Shown here: positions 54,021-63,399 of the stretch, in pieces
How positions within the stretch are numbered: the first letter of the stretch is position 1
How the letters are laid out: the number at the start of each line of letters is the position of its first letter
Position numbers and translations under genes: made by a program
From: Arthrobacter sp. ISL-65
GTDB lineage: Bacteria; Actinomycetota; Actinomycetes; Actinomycetales; Micrococcaceae
Assembly: GCF_018613795.1 (NCBI RefSeq)
Contig: NZ_JAGGPN010000035.1
Location: forward strand, 1 to 64,000
Reading direction: 5' to 3'
DNA: 64,000 nt
The notes under the pieces: generated by a model
Told to the model about the DNA's origin: nothing
The model's database searches: none
The model's input: only the letters and a program-made list of their open reading frames with translations

Positions 54021-54790
54021 AATCTTGGCTCGCGCCTTTCTTGGAACGCCTTGAAGCCTTCTGCGTAATCTTCGCTCTTGCACAGCCTGGCCTGCTCCGC
54101 GTTTTCCTCCTGCATGGATGCCCACAGTCCCAGACGCTGGTCGCGGATGTGCGCCACCAGCTCCTTGCTGGCCTTGAACGCACCCGTCGCGCCGGTGGCC
54201 ACCTTCGCCACGATGGCGCGCGTGGACTCCAACAGCTCGTCCGCCGGCAGCGCCCGGCTGAACATCCCCTGGGCAACGGCTTCGGTACCGGAGATCAGCT
54301 CCGCCGTGTAGATCAGGTCCAGCGTGCGGTGCATGCCCAGCCGCTCGGTGAAGTACCAGTGCCCGCCTGAATCGAGCGTGGCGCCCAACTTGGCGAACGG
54401 CGATCCGAACTTCGCGTTCTCCGCCACGTACACCACGTCGGTGGCCAGCAGCAGCCCGAGCCCGACGCCCAGGCACGCTCCCTGCGCCGCAGCGAAGGTC
54501 GGGGCTGGGAATGCGCTCATATTCTGCAGCAGCGGCTGCACCAGCCCGCCCAGGTACGCCTCGGCGTCGTCGCTCTCCGGCGTGACTCCAGCGATGTCCC
54601 GGCCCGCACAAAAGGCGCGGCCCTCTCCCCTCAGCAGCAGCGCCCGCACCTCACCGCGCGAGGCGGCCGCAGCGGCATCGTCGTACGCCTGCGACAGATC
54701 CGCCAGCGCCTGCTCTTCCAGCGAGTTCAGCTTCTGCGGCGCGTTGAGGACGACTTCGGCGACGCCGTCGGCGATGGAGAGGGAGATCAT
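54011..54790 (-). CDS. paaG: Enoyl-CoA hydratase/isomerase, PaaG-like
   Basis: 259 residues of the crotonase fold: FCAGRDIAG (oxyanion and CoA contacts), AAQGACLGVGLGLLLATDVV, and KLGATLDSGG in which Asp sits where the catalytic Asp of PaaG/ECI isomerases is found. No Glu pair typical of hydratases is evident. It lies downstream of paaE on the same strand, so it likely isomerises ring-1,2-epoxyphenylacetyl-CoA to the oxepin; PaaB/F-type roles cannot be fully excluded. Confidence 0.8.
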   Translation of the reverse strand: MISLSIADGVAEVVLNAPQKLNSLEEQALADLSQAYDDAAAAASRGEVRALLLRGEGRAFCAGRDIAGVTPESDDAEAYLGGLVQPLLQNMSAFPAPTFAAAQGACLGVGLGLLLATDVVYVAENAKFGSPFAKLGATLDSGGHWYFTERLGMHRTLDLIYTAELISGTEAVAQGMFSRALPADELLESTRAIVAKVATGATGAFKASKELVAHIRDQRLGLWASMQEENAEQARLCKSEDYAEGFKAFQERREPRFAG

Positions 54791-54809
54791 TGGTTCCTTC
54801 TTTCCGGGG

Positions 54810-54828
54810 CAACAGGCTCAACCAGCGG
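54810..54828 (+). repeat. Dispersed repeat copy between paaE and paaG
   Basis: ACAGGCTCAACCAGCGGG matches the 3' part of the repeat; the TTTCG start has diverged. Confidence 0.65.
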
Positions 54829-54831
54829 GTC

Positions 54832-56058
54832 CTAGACGTCGAAGTCGACTGTTACTTCTTTGCTCGTGGGGTGAGACTGGCAGGTTAGGACGTAGCCCTT
54901 GTCCAGCTCATCCTGCTCCAGCGCGTAGTTTTCGTCCATGGTCACGGTGCCGGTGACCACCTTGGCGCGGCAGGTGCCGCACACTCCCCCGGCGCACGCG
55001 AACGGCACGTCCGGGCGGACCCGCAGCGCGGCGTTGAGGATGGACTCGCGGGCGTGCGTGGGGCTGGCCACGTCGCCCTGCAGGCCGTCCAGCTTGAAGG
55101 TGATCTTGTACGTTTCTTTGGACTCGTCCTCCACGACGGGACGGCCGGCGTTGCCTTCGGGCCGGTCCGGCTTGCCGGAGGTGAACAGCTCGAACCGGAC
55201 GTGCTCCGGCTTCACGCCGCGCTCGGCCAGGGTGTCCCGGCACAGCTGCACCAGCTCGAACGGCCCGCACAGGAACCACTCGTCCACGTCGTCCGCGTGG
55301 ATGGCGGTGCCCAGCAGCGCCTGCAGCTTCTCGGCGTCGATCCGTCCGCTCAGCAGCGGCGCGATCCGCTGCTCGCGGGACAGCACGTGGTGCAGCGCAA
55401 GGCGCTGCGGATACTTGTCCTTCAGGTCCGCGAGCTCCTCCAGGAACATCACGTCCATGGCGGCCTTGTTGGCGTAGATCAGGTCGAACCGGGTGTCCGG
55501 GTTGGCGGCCAGCAGCGTGCGGGCGATCGCGATCACCGGCGTGATGCCCGAGCCCGCGGCGATGGCCACGAAGCTCCCCGGCTCCCCCGCCAGGTCCTCC
55601 GGGTGGTTCATCGAGTTCATGACGTTCTGGTCCACGGCCTGCCCGTCCCGGCCGTGCTTGGAGACGAACGCGCCCATGGGACTCATCACCTCCAGGGTGT
55701 CCCCCGCCTTCAGCTCGGCGTTGGCCCACGTGGAGAACAGCCCGCCCAGGTCCTTCTTGATGGCCACCCGGATCTCGCTGCTGCCGTCCGCGAAGCTGCG
55801 CGGCTCGGCACAGATCGAGTAGCTGCGGCGGATCTCCTTCGGCTCGCCGGCCTCGTCCGGGAGCGTGGTGCGCAGGGCCACGTACTGGCCCGGCAGGTAG
55901 TCGAACTGCCCGGCCAGCCCGGCCGGAACCGCGAAGGTCACCTCGATGGCGTCCTCCGTCAGCCGGCGGACCTCCGCGACGGTGAGGGAATGGAAGGACG
56001 GACGACGGCGGCCGGTGGCCTGCGCCGATTCGGCTGCGCTCTGGCGGACAACGGGCAT
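54832..56058 (-). CDS. paaE: Phenylacetyl-CoA epoxidase, reductase subunit
   Basis: 408 residues from ATG 56058; the frame is open further upstream only as a shadow of paaD. N-terminal FAD domain (RRSYSICAEP), NAD domain (AAGSGITPVIAIARTLL, EWFLCGPFELV) and a C-terminal plant-type [2Fe-2S] ferredoxin domain with CAGGVCGTC and a fourth Cys in VLTCQSHP. Passes electrons from NADPH to the PaaA di-iron centre. Confidence 0.96.
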   Translation of the reverse strand: MPVVRQSAAESAQATGRRRPSFHSLTVAEVRRLTEDAIEVTFAVPAGLAGQFDYLPGQYVALRTTLPDEAGEPKEIRRSYSICAEPRSFADGSSEIRVAIKKDLGGLFSTWANAELKAGDTLEVMSPMGAFVSKHGRDGQAVDQNVMNSMNHPEDLAGEPGSFVAIAAGSGITPVIAIARTLLAANPDTRFDLIYANKAAMDVMFLEELADLKDKYPQRLALHHVLSREQRIAPLLSGRIDAEKLQALLGTAIHADDVDEWFLCGPFELVQLCRDTLAERGVKPEHVRFELFTSGKPDRPEGNAGRPVVEDESKETYKITFKLDGLQGDVASPTHARESILNAALRVRPDVPFACAGGVCGTCRAKVVTGTVTMDENYALEQDELDKGYVLTCQSHPTSKEVTVDFDV

Positions 56059-56069
56059 GGGCTTTTTCC

Positions 56070-56618
56070 TTACAGGACTTTGAAGTAGTCGAACGGTTCC
56101 TTGCAGTCCTGGCACACGTACAGGGCCTTGCAGGAGGTGGAACCGAAGCGGGTGAGTTCCTTGGTGTTCAGCGACGAGCACTGCGGGCATTTCACGGCCA
56201 GGCTCAGCCGGATGGGGCCGGAGTGTCCGCCGGCAGCGGCCCGGCCGCTGGGAGGGGCGATGCCGTATTCCTGCAGCTTGGCCTTGCCGGACTCGGTCAT
56301 CCAGTCCGTGGTCCAGGCCGGGGCGAGCACCAGCTCCACGTGCACGCTGGGGTAGTCCTCCTTGTGGAAGGCGGCCTTGAGGTCGTCCCGGATGGCGTCC
56401 ATTGCCGGGCAGCCCGAGTACGTGGGTGTGATGGTGACCTGGACGGCGGGCACCGTCCCGCCGTCGTCGAACAGCCGCACCGCGCGGAGGATGCCCAGGT
56501 CCTCGATGGTGAGGACCGGGATCTCCGGGTCGCACACCGTGGCGGCGACGGCCCAGGCCTTCTGGTCAGCAGTGACTCCGGTCTTGGTCTCGGAGTCCGA
56601 GATGTACACGGCAGTCAC
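56070..56618 (-). CDS. paaD: Phenylacetate degradation protein PaaD (MIP18/DUF59 family)
   Basis: 182 residues: DUF59 domain (AWAVAATVCDPEIPVLTIED, VTITPTYSGCPAMDAIRDD) and a C-terminal zinc-finger-like set (CPQCSS, TSCKALYVCQDCKEPF). Thought to mature the Fe-S centre or assemble the epoxidase. Starts overlapping the paaC stop by 4 nt. Confidence 0.95.
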   Translation of the reverse strand: MTAVYISDSETKTGVTADQKAWAVAATVCDPEIPVLTIEDLGILRAVRLFDDGGTVPAVQVTITPTYSGCPAMDAIRDDLKAAFHKEDYPSVHVELVLAPAWTTDWMTESGKAKLQEYGIAPPSGRAAAGGHSGPIRLSLAVKCPQCSSLNTKELTRFGSTSCKALYVCQDCKEPFDYFKVL

Positions 56619-57526
56619 CAGCTGGCCCCGGGATGCTCGCGGGCCAGCACCTGCATCTCGGCGAGGACGTAGCCCAGGTGTTCCGAGTGCTGGCCGCGGC
56701 GGCCGCCGCCCGGGGCGAACGGCACCTCCGGCACCTCCAGCTCCGCTTCTTGAAATACTTCGCCGGTGAGGCGGTCAAAGTCCGCCTTCAGGCTGGAAGG
56801 CTCGACGGCGGCACCGGCCTCCGCGAGGCGGGTGGTCAGCTCGTCATCCACGAACAGCTCCCCCACGTACGGCCAGATGATCTTGAAGCCGTCGATCATG
56901 CGGCGGCGGGACTCGTCCGTCCCGCCCACCAGGCGGAGCACCCACTGGGCGCTGTGGTCGCGGTGGTAGTCCACTTCCTTCACGGCCTTGGCGGCGATCG
57001 CGGCGAGCGTGGCGTCCGTGGACTCGGTGAGCCGGCGGTACAGCTCGAACTGGTAGTAGCTCACCACGAACTGCCGGGCGATGGTGACGGCGAAGTCCCC
57101 GTTGGGCTGCTCGAACAGGTGGGCGGAGCGGAACTCGTGCTCGCGGCGGAAGTAGGCGAGGTCATCCTCGGTTTTGTCGTTGAGGCCGGCGGCGTAGCTG
57201 AGGAAGGACCGGGCGTGGCCCAGCTGGTCCAGGGCGATGTTGCCCAGGGCCACGTCCTCTTCAAGTTCTGGGGCACGGGAGATCCAGTGGCCCAGGCGCT
57301 GCGCCAGGATCAGGGCGTCGTCGCCCAGGCGCAGCGCGTACTCGGCCACGTCCTCGGTGGGTTTGGCCAGGCCGGTGCGGACCTCGAGCGCGATGTCCTC
57401 CGGGCGGAGCGCGTTGCCGGGGGTGATGCGGGTGGCGCTGGCCGACGAGTCACCGCTGCCTGCTACTCCAACGGAGATGTCGCCGTGGCCGGTGGTTTCT
57501 GTCTGTTCTGTCTGCTCGGGAGTCAC
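56615..57526 (-). CDS. paaC: Phenylacetyl-CoA epoxidase, structural subunit
   Basis: 303 residues from GTG 57526, which overlaps the paaB stop (GTGA). A polar 40-residue N-tail precedes the helical ferritin-like domain (LGDDALILAQRLGHW, EEDVALGNIALDQLGHARSF, EVDYHRDHSAQWVLRLVGG). PaaC pairs with PaaA but usually lacks a complete di-iron site. Confidence 0.95.
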   Translation of the reverse strand: MTPEQTEQTETTGHGDISVGVAGSGDSSASATRITPGNALRPEDIALEVRTGLAKPTEDVAEYALRLGDDALILAQRLGHWISRAPELEEDVALGNIALDQLGHARSFLSYAAGLNDKTEDDLAYFRREHEFRSAHLFEQPNGDFAVTIARQFVVSYYQFELYRRLTESTDATLAAIAAKAVKEVDYHRDHSAQWVLRLVGGTDESRRRMIDGFKIIWPYVGELFVDDELTTRLAEAGAAVEPSSLKADFDRLTGEVFQEAELEVPEVPFAPGGGRRGQHSEHLGYVLAEMQVLAREHPGASW

Positions 57527-57912
57527 AGGTGCTTCACTCCTTCGCTCTTGGTGTAGTACGTGGCGTGCCGGTAGTCCTTGCCCTGCGGCGACTCGAAGAA
57601 GGCGCCCTTGGCGTCCGGGTCGCTGGAGGCGATGGCGTCCGCCGGGACCACCCAGATTGACACGCCCTCGTTGCGGCGGGTGTAGAGGTCGCGGGCGTTG
57701 CGCAGGGCCATGGCGGCGTCCGGCGCGTGCAGGGAGCCGGCATGCACGTGGGACAGGCCGCGGCTGGACCTGACGAAGACCTCCCACAGGCCCCACGCGT
57801 TGCGGCCGGCGGCTCCGCCTTCAGTGTGTGACTCGACAGGGACCTTGGCAGCAGAGCTTTCCACTGCTCCGGCGGAGCTGGCCGGTACTTCCGGGTTGCC
57901 GTGAGGGCTCAT
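57523..57912 (-). CDS. paaB: Phenylacetyl-CoA epoxidase, subunit B
   Basis: 129 residues; a variable ~40-residue N-terminal extension precedes the conserved small domain ([50 protein letters not shown]). Required for epoxidase assembly. Overlaps paaA by 4 nt. Confidence 0.95.
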   Translation of the reverse strand: MSPHGNPEVPASSAGAVESSAAKVPVESHTEGGAAGRNAWGLWEVFVRSSRGLSHVHAGSLHAPDAAMALRNARDLYTRRNEGVSIWVVPADAIASSDPDAKGAFFESPQGKDYRHATYYTKSEGVKHL

Positions 57913-58940
57913 GCTGCGTATTCCTTCTGTGCGTTCTTGCGTGCCTGTTTTGCCGCATAACTGGCGGCTGCCTCGCGGACCCAGGCGCCGTCGTCGTGCG
58001 CTTCCCGGCGGCGCTCAAGCCGCTGCGAGTTGCAGGGGCCGCGTCCGGCCAGGACTTCCTTGAATTCGTTCCAGTCCAGCGGGCCGTGTTCCCACTTCTT
58101 GGTGTCCTCGTTGAAGCGGACTTCGCTGTCCGGGAGGGTGAGGCCCAGGACCCTGACCTGCTCCACCATCATTCCGACGAAGCGGCTGCGCAGCTCGTCG
58201 TTGCTGAAGCGCTTGATGTTCCAGGCCATGGACTGCTTGGAGTTGGGGGAATCGTCGTCCGGCGGGCCGAACATCATCAGGGCCGGAGCGTACCAGCGGT
58301 TCACGGCGTCCTGTGCCATCTGCTTCTGCGCGGGCGTTCCGTTGGAGAGTTCCAGCAGGATCTCGAAGCCCTGGCGCTGGTGGAAAGACTCCTCCTTGCA
58401 GATGCGCACCATGGCCCGGCCGTAGGGGCCGTAAGAGGCGCGGCACAGCGGCACCTGGTTGCAGATGGCGGCGCCGTCCACCAGCCAGCCGATGGCACCC
58501 ATGTCCGCCCAGGTCAGTGCCGGGTAGTTGAAGATCGAGGAGTAGCGGGCCTTGCCGGCGATGAGATCGTCCATCATCTGGTCGCGGGACTGGCCCAGCG
58601 TCTCCGCGGCCGAGTAGAGGTACAGCCCGTGGCCGGCCTCATCCTGGACCTTGGCCATGAGGATGGCCTTGCGCTTCAGGCTGGGGGCCCGGCTGATCCA
58701 GTTGGCCTCCGGCTGCATGCCGATGATCTCCGAGTGCGCGTGCTGCGAGATCTGGCGCAGGAGGGTCTTGCGGTAGGCGGCCGGCATCCAGTCCTTGGGC
58801 TCAATCCGTGAGTCGTCGGCCATGACGCGGTCAAAATACGCCTGGCCGTCGGCCTCCCGCTGGTCCTGGCCTTTTGTTGCGTTGGCTTCCTGGGGGGCTG
58901 CCGGCTGGTCAGGCACTGACTGCAGATTCTGCGCTGCCAT
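57909..58940 (-). CDS. paaA: Phenylacetyl-CoA epoxidase, catalytic subunit
   Basis: 343 residues: di-iron ferritin-like protein with [38 protein letters not shown] (EDExH-type ligands) and [18 protein letters not shown] (ExxH). Epoxidises the ring of phenylacetyl-CoA with PaaBCE. First gene of the paaABCDE operon; a candidate TetR (PaaR) site lies 36 nt upstream. Confidence 0.97.
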   Translation of the reverse strand: MAAQNLQSVPDQPAAPQEANATKGQDQREADGQAYFDRVMADDSRIEPKDWMPAAYRKTLLRQISQHAHSEIIGMQPEANWISRAPSLKRKAILMAKVQDEAGHGLYLYSAAETLGQSRDQMMDDLIAGKARYSSIFNYPALTWADMGAIGWLVDGAAICNQVPLCRASYGPYGRAMVRICKEESFHQRQGFEILLELSNGTPAQKQMAQDAVNRWYAPALMMFGPPDDDSPNSKQSMAWNIKRFSNDELRSRFVGMMVEQVRVLGLTLPDSEVRFNEDTKKWEHGPLDWNEFKEVLAGRGPCNSQRLERRREAHDDGAWVREAAASYAAKQARKNAQKEYAA

Positions 58941-58976
58941 GGTTGCTCCTATGCATTCACGTCCGTACTCGGATTA

Positions 58977-58999
58977 TTTACCGACCGTTCGTTCAGGAT
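58977..58999. promoter_or_regulatory. Candidate PaaR-type (TetR) operator upstream of paaA
   Basis: TACCGACCGTTCGTTCAGG is an imperfect inverted repeat similar to the ACCG...CGGT sites bound by PaaR in actinobacteria. It lies in the promoter region of paaA. The regulator gene is not in this window. Confidence 0.45.
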
Positions 59000-59196
59000 A
59001 TGCGGAAGCGGCGAAGGGCGTCAAGCAAACTGCCAAGTGCAAGGGGCCCCCAGCTGTGGCGCGGGATTGCTTGCAGCAGCTCTGTTCGTAGTCAGCAGGT
59101 CCCGACTCTTCGGGGCTCTTGCATTTTCAGGGGGCGCGGCCAGCGACGGTAACATAGGGTGCGCCCGAGGCAGGGCGCCAGCCCCGAAAGGTACAC

Positions 59197-61266
59197 GTGA
59201 CGACCGTCGAATCCCCCGTACCAACCAGGCGTCTCCGCCGAAGGGCTGAGGCCTCGAAGTTGGAGAAGTCGTTCCGGCCGGAAATTCAGGGACTTCGCTC
59301 GTTGGCCGTGCTGATGGTGGTCGCTTACCACGTGTGGTTTGGCAGGGTTTCCGGTGGCGTGGACGTGTTCCTGATGATCTCGGCGTTCTTGATGACGCTG
59401 CAGTTCACAAACAAATTCGACCGAAAAACGCCCGTAGATCTCCTCCGCCACTGGCTTCACCTGTTCAGGCGTCTTCTTCCTCCGTCAGCCGTCGTTATCG
59501 CCGCAACCTTGCTGGCAACGTTCCTTTTCGTCCCGAAGACCCGCTGGACGGCCATCATCGAGCAGGGCTGGGCTTCCCTTCTGTACTACCAAAACTTTCT
59601 GCTGAAGGCTCAGGCCGTGGACTATTACGCCGGGGACCACAGCCAGGCCAGCCCGTTTCAGCACTTCTGGTCGCTTTCCATCCAGGGCCAGATCTTTATC
59701 TTGTGGCCGCTCATTTTCGTCGCCGCAGCCCTCCTCGCCAGGGGCTTCAGACTCCGGTACCGCGGACTGCTGCTGTACATTTTCGGCGCCGTGTTCGCGG
59801 TGTCCCTGACCTTTTCGGTCTACCACACGGCTACCAACCAAACGCAGGCCTATTTCGACACGGGGACGCGGCTGTGGGAGTTCGCGCTGGGCTCCCTCGT
59901 GGCGCTGGTGCTGCCCGCGCTGAACGTGTCACGGCAAAGCCGGGTTTGGCTGGGCTGGACGGGTGTGGCCGCAATGCTCGCCTGTGGCCTCGTGCTCAAC
60001 GTTGAAACGGCGTTCCCGGGCTTCATTGCTCTGTGGCCCATCCTGGCGGCCTCTGCTGTCATCGTCGCGGGGCAGACCGGCAGCCGTTACGGAGTTGACC
60101 GGCTCTTGAGCTTCGGCCCCTTGGTGAAGTTGGGCGACAATTCATTTGCGCTGTACCTGTGGCACTGGCCGGTCCTGGTGATCTATTTGATTTGGTCGGG
60201 CAAGGACCACGCGGGCTGGTTGTCAGGCACAGCGGTGGTGGCAGCATCCTTGTTGCTCGCCGTGCTTACTACGCGGTTCATCGAGAAGCCTTGGCGTCAA
60301 TGGGCATGGCCAGACGCTAGGCGGCGCCGTGCCATCGTCGCCGTGCTGGCTGCCGGGACCATCGCCGTTGTGCCCCTGAGCGGCTGGAAGTACGTGCTTG
60401 ACCAGGAGAACCGCACCCTTGTACTCAAGGCCGAACAGAATAACCCTGGCTCCAAGGCGCTGGCGCCCGGTTTCATTGATAAAGCTGATGCAGACGCAGG
60501 GGTACTGCCCACGGCCGACCGGCTCAGCAAGGACTTCGCTTCACTTGATGGACCGTGCGAGGGTCCTCTGGCCCCCGGCCCCGGGCTTCTTGAGAAGGCC
60601 TGCGGGCAAACGAAGGGACCGGAGAAGCCGGCCAAGAAAATCCTGGTGCTCGGCAATTCCCACGCCGAGCAATGGATGGCGGCGCTGGCACCCGTAGCGA
60701 AGAAGAACAACTGGCTGCTTTACTACGTTCTAAAGGGCGGCTGCGTGTACGCCCCGCCTGCCTCTGGGCTGGCAGTTGAGTGTGAACCATTCAATCGTGA
60801 GGTGGACAAGTACGTCGCTCAAACTAAGCCCGATGCCATCGTAACGGTAGCGACGGCGGCGAGCCCTTCTTCTCCTGCCGAGCGCCTCGCGCCAGGCTTT
60901 GAGCAACTGGCCCGACAGTTCACAGCCGACGGTATCGACGTGGTGGGCATCCGTGACAACCCGCGCTTCAAACAGAACATGGCCGAATGTGTCATGTCGA
61001 AGGGCGCCAGCGACCCGGCATGCAATCCGGCAAGGGAATCAGTCCTCCCCGAAACCCCAGCTTTCAGCCCGCTGATAGGAAAAATTGCCGGCCTCTCCCT
61101 GCTCGACATGACGGACAGGCTGTGCACGGAGACTTCCTGCCCGGCCCAGGTGGGCAACATGTTCGTCTACCTGGACGATAACCACCTCAGTGCAACATAC
61201 GCGAAGACCATGGCGGATGTTCTTGAAAGCCGCCTCCTCGCCGCGACCGGTTGGCACGGACGGTAG
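59197..61266 (+). CDS. Acyltransferase-3 / SGNH-hydrolase fusion (OafA-like)
   Basis: 689 residues from GTG 59197 (GAAAGG 6 nt upstream). Acyltransferase-3 domain: FRPEIQGLRSLAVLMVVAYH (catalytic His), GGVDVFLMISAFLMT, then about ten helices. After the last helix (about 390) follows an extracellular SGNH domain with LVLGNSHAEQW (Ser is the nucleophile in GNSH) and a C-terminal DDNHLS (DxxH). Probably O-acetylates a surface glycan. Monocistronic. Confidence 0.92.
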   Translation: MTTVESPVPTRRLRRRAEASKLEKSFRPEIQGLRSLAVLMVVAYHVWFGRVSGGVDVFLMISAFLMTLQFTNKFDRKTPVDLLRHWLHLFRRLLPPSAVVIAATLLATFLFVPKTRWTAIIEQGWASLLYYQNFLLKAQAVDYYAGDHSQASPFQHFWSLSIQGQIFILWPLIFVAAALLARGFRLRYRGLLLYIFGAVFAVSLTFSVYHTATNQTQAYFDTGTRLWEFALGSLVALVLPALNVSRQSRVWLGWTGVAAMLACGLVLNVETAFPGFIALWPILAASAVIVAGQTGSRYGVDRLLSFGPLVKLGDNSFALYLWHWPVLVIYLIWSGKDHAGWLSGTAVVAASLLLAVLTTRFIEKPWRQWAWPDARRRRAIVAVLAAGTIAVVPLSGWKYVLDQENRTLVLKAEQNNPGSKALAPGFIDKADADAGVLPTADRLSKDFASLDGPCEGPLAPGPGLLEKACGQTKGPEKPAKKILVLGNSHAEQWMAALAPVAKKNNWLLYYVLKGGCVYAPPASGLAVECEPFNREVDKYVAQTKPDAIVTVATAASPSSPAERLAPGFEQLARQFTADGIDVVGIRDNPRFKQNMAECVMSKGASDPACNPARESVLPETPAFSPLIGKIAGLSLLDMTDRLCTETSCPAQVGNMFVYLDDNHLSATYAKTMADVLESRLLAATGWHGR

Positions 61267-61304
61267 CGCCCTGCTGACCACCCGCCGGGGAGCGCCCAAC
61301 AGCG

Positions 61305-61946
61305 CTACTTCGCGGGGCGGGTAACCGTCTTCTCTTTGCTTCGCACCGAGCCGGCCGTCCCGGAGAGCGACGAAGTATTCGGCGAAAGGACTTCTTGAGT
61401 CCCAAGGGTCACCGTGCCGGCGGCAGAGACGGGCCGGCTCTTGGTACCTTCCGACGATTCAAAGCGGATGCCCTCGGAACGGGATTTGGACTCTTCAAAT
61501 GTCTTCGTCGCATGAGCGGTAGCCCGGAAGGACACGTCGGCCGTGATCGCCGAAACTACCGGGTTCTCGGCGTCGGCATAGTTCGTGAATTCCATGGACA
61601 TCGTCAGGCGCCCTTTAGACAGCCCGTTCGGAACGGACAGGTTCAGGGTAGTCGTATCCCCGGACCCGTCTATCAGTGTCACGAGTGTGCAGGTGTTAAC
61701 CTGCGTGACAGACACAAAGCCCAGCTTCTCGGGCGGAGTCGCTCCGCGGGCGGTGAAGACGCTGCCGAACACGCTGACGTTCGTCTGTATGCACCCGTCC
61801 GTGCGGACGAATTCCGCGGTCACTCCCGCTCCTCTCATCTCGGTTTTGGTACTGACGCGCTCCGCTGCCGTGCTCGGTCCGGCGCCAGCGAGTTGAACGA
61901 AGAGTGTTCCGGCCAGTGCCAGTACTCCGAGTGCTGTCTTTTTCAT
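61305..61946 (-). CDS. Secreted protein, unknown function
   Basis: 213 residues from ATG 61946 (GAGAGAGG just upstream). Signal peptide (KKTALGVLALAGTLFVQLAG), then a beta-rich domain with two Cys (GCIQT, NTCTL), ending in a Ser/Thr/Lys-rich tail. No anchor motif. Not recognised. Confidence 0.75.
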   Translation of the reverse strand: MKKTALGVLALAGTLFVQLAGAGPSTAAERVSTKTEMRGAGVTAEFVRTDGCIQTNVSVFGSVFTARGATPPEKLGFVSVTQVNTCTLVTLIDGSGDTTTLNLSVPNGLSKGRLTMSMEFTNYADAENPVVSAITADVSFRATAHATKTFEESKSRSEGIRFESSEGTKSRPVSAAGTVTLGTQEVLSPNTSSLSGTAGSVRSKEKTVTRPAK

Positions 61947-62273
61947 GGCGCCTCTCTCTTTCGTAGGGCCGCGAGTCCGCAGGGTCACCGGATCGTATGA
62001 GCTTGAGGTTGGAAAAACAGTGGAACGGTCCGGACTCGAGCGCCCGGTGGCGCCTTTGATTCCCAAGGTGCTCCACGCTGATTCCAAGGACGCGGACTGA
62101 CAATTCCGATTGGGACGGCGGTGGCCGTTGGTTCACCCTCCGGAACTGGTTACCTAACCCAGTCCGCCGCCGGTCCCGCCAAGCGCGAATAGGAGGTATG
62201 GGGCGACACGGACCACGCAGTACCCCACCGCGAACAGGAACGCGGGCTGACCAGAAAGGAGGCGCGCGCCCCC
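61947..62273. other. Divergent gap of about 330 nt
   Basis: Between the secreted-protein gene and the phosphoesterase gene. No convincing gene; it ends with a strong ribosome binding site (AGAAAGGAGG, 62253-62262) for the phosphoesterase. Confidence 0.5.
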
Positions 62274-63341
62274 ATGCGTCGCAATCGTGTTATCGCTGGA
62301 ACGTCCGCTTTCCTCTTAGGAATCACTGGCCTTTGGGTCGCGTCCCTCGCTATCGGCGGTGGGAACACTGCTGAGGACGTGCCGCAACCAACTACGACTC
62401 CCACTGCGCCACCCCCACCGTCCCCCCGCAAGCCGAGGACACCTGCGCCTGATGTCCGGATCGCTGCTGTCGGTGACATGAACGGCGTCAGGACCATTGA
62501 CCCTGATAGCCCGTCCGGTCGAAACGGTGCGGCGATCACCCGGCTCGTGCAGAAGAACGAGATTGACGCCTTCCTGGGGCTCGGGGACTTCCAGTACGCC
62601 ACCCCGCACTGCGCTGACTACGTGAAGTACTGGACGCCGCTGTGGGGTGGCACCAAGCCCAAGTTGTACTGGGTGTCCGCCCCCAACCACGACTGGGAAC
62701 CAGGCCGTAACGAAGACCTCGACAACTTCATGAACGGCCAATGCCCGGGTGCCCCCGCGAAGGCGGCGATCAACCGGCAGCTTGGGTTCATCGGGAACGG
62801 GGATCCGTACTCGAAGGACTTCGGGAACTGGCACTTCGTGTTCCTGTCGTCCGCGTTCTGGCGGTACGACCCCGAGCACGCCGAGGCGTTGACGACGTGG
62901 CTGGACGACAACCTCACTGCTGCTCAGGCGGCGGGCAAGTACCTGGCAGTCGTCTACCACGAACCGTACTTCACGTCGAACACGGACGAACACGAGCGGG
63001 CCGATGACCACAAGCCGTGGATCGACGTGATGTATAAGCACCGGGTCCGTCTGACGCTGTCAGGGTCACAACACAACTACGAACGCACATGTCCGGTGAA
63101 CAACGAGGACCAGTGCGTCAGCGACGGTATGACAGCGTTCCAGGTATCCACGGGAGGTATCGGCCTCCGCCCCTTCACGAACAGTCCGTCGTACATCGTG
63201 AAGCGGTTCAGCGACACCCACGGTTTCCTTCGGATGACACTCAAAGACAACGGGTCTTTCACCTGGAACTTCGTTCCAACATCGGGCCCGGGCAAGGACG
63301 CAGGAACGCGTCCCGCACCGGAGCCCTCTGCCGACGGATAG
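62274..63341 (+). CDS. Secreted calcineurin-like metallophosphoesterase
   Basis: 355 residues: N-terminal membrane/signal segment, Pro/Thr linker, then a metallophosphatase domain with AAVGDMNG (first metal Asp), FLGLGDFQY (bridging Asp), APNHDWEPG (GNHD-like), YHEPYF and SGSQHNYERT (GHxH-like). Similar to purple-acid-phosphatase-type secreted esterases; substrate unknown. ATG 62274 has a near-perfect ribosome binding site. Confidence 0.85.
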   Translation: MRRNRVIAGTSAFLLGITGLWVASLAIGGGNTAEDVPQPTTTPTAPPPPSPRKPRTPAPDVRIAAVGDMNGVRTIDPDSPSGRNGAAITRLVQKNEIDAFLGLGDFQYATPHCADYVKYWTPLWGGTKPKLYWVSAPNHDWEPGRNEDLDNFMNGQCPGAPAKAAINRQLGFIGNGDPYSKDFGNWHFVFLSSAFWRYDPEHAEALTTWLDDNLTAAQAAGKYLAVVYHEPYFTSNTDEHERADDHKPWIDVMYKHRVRLTLSGSQHNYERTCPVNNEDQCVSDGMTAFQVSTGGIGLRPFTNSPSYIVKRFSDTHGFLRMTLKDNGSFTWNFVPTSGPGKDAGTRPAPEPSADG

Positions 63342-63343
63342 AG

Positions 63344-63399
63344 GATTTCGACGGGGTCAATTACCGGGCCCTACGGATTTCGACAGGCTCAATCACCGG
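63344..63399 (+). repeat. Two tandem dispersed repeat copies
   Basis: GGATTTCGACGGGGTCAATT (from 63344) and GGATTTCGACAGGCTCAATC (from 63375), each followed by ACCGGG. The second forms the last codons of the AraC gene, read there as PVIEPVEI. Confidence 0.8.

Noticed and set aside
55054..56088. 344-codon + strand frame across paaE, and a similar 327-codon frame across paaA
   Set aside because: Both are antisense to well-conserved paa genes and show no domain.
56059..56535. Upstream extension of the paaE frame
   Set aside because: It lies within paaD and reads as low-complexity Arg/Gly/Pro sequence; MPVVRQSAAE at 56058 starts the real protein.
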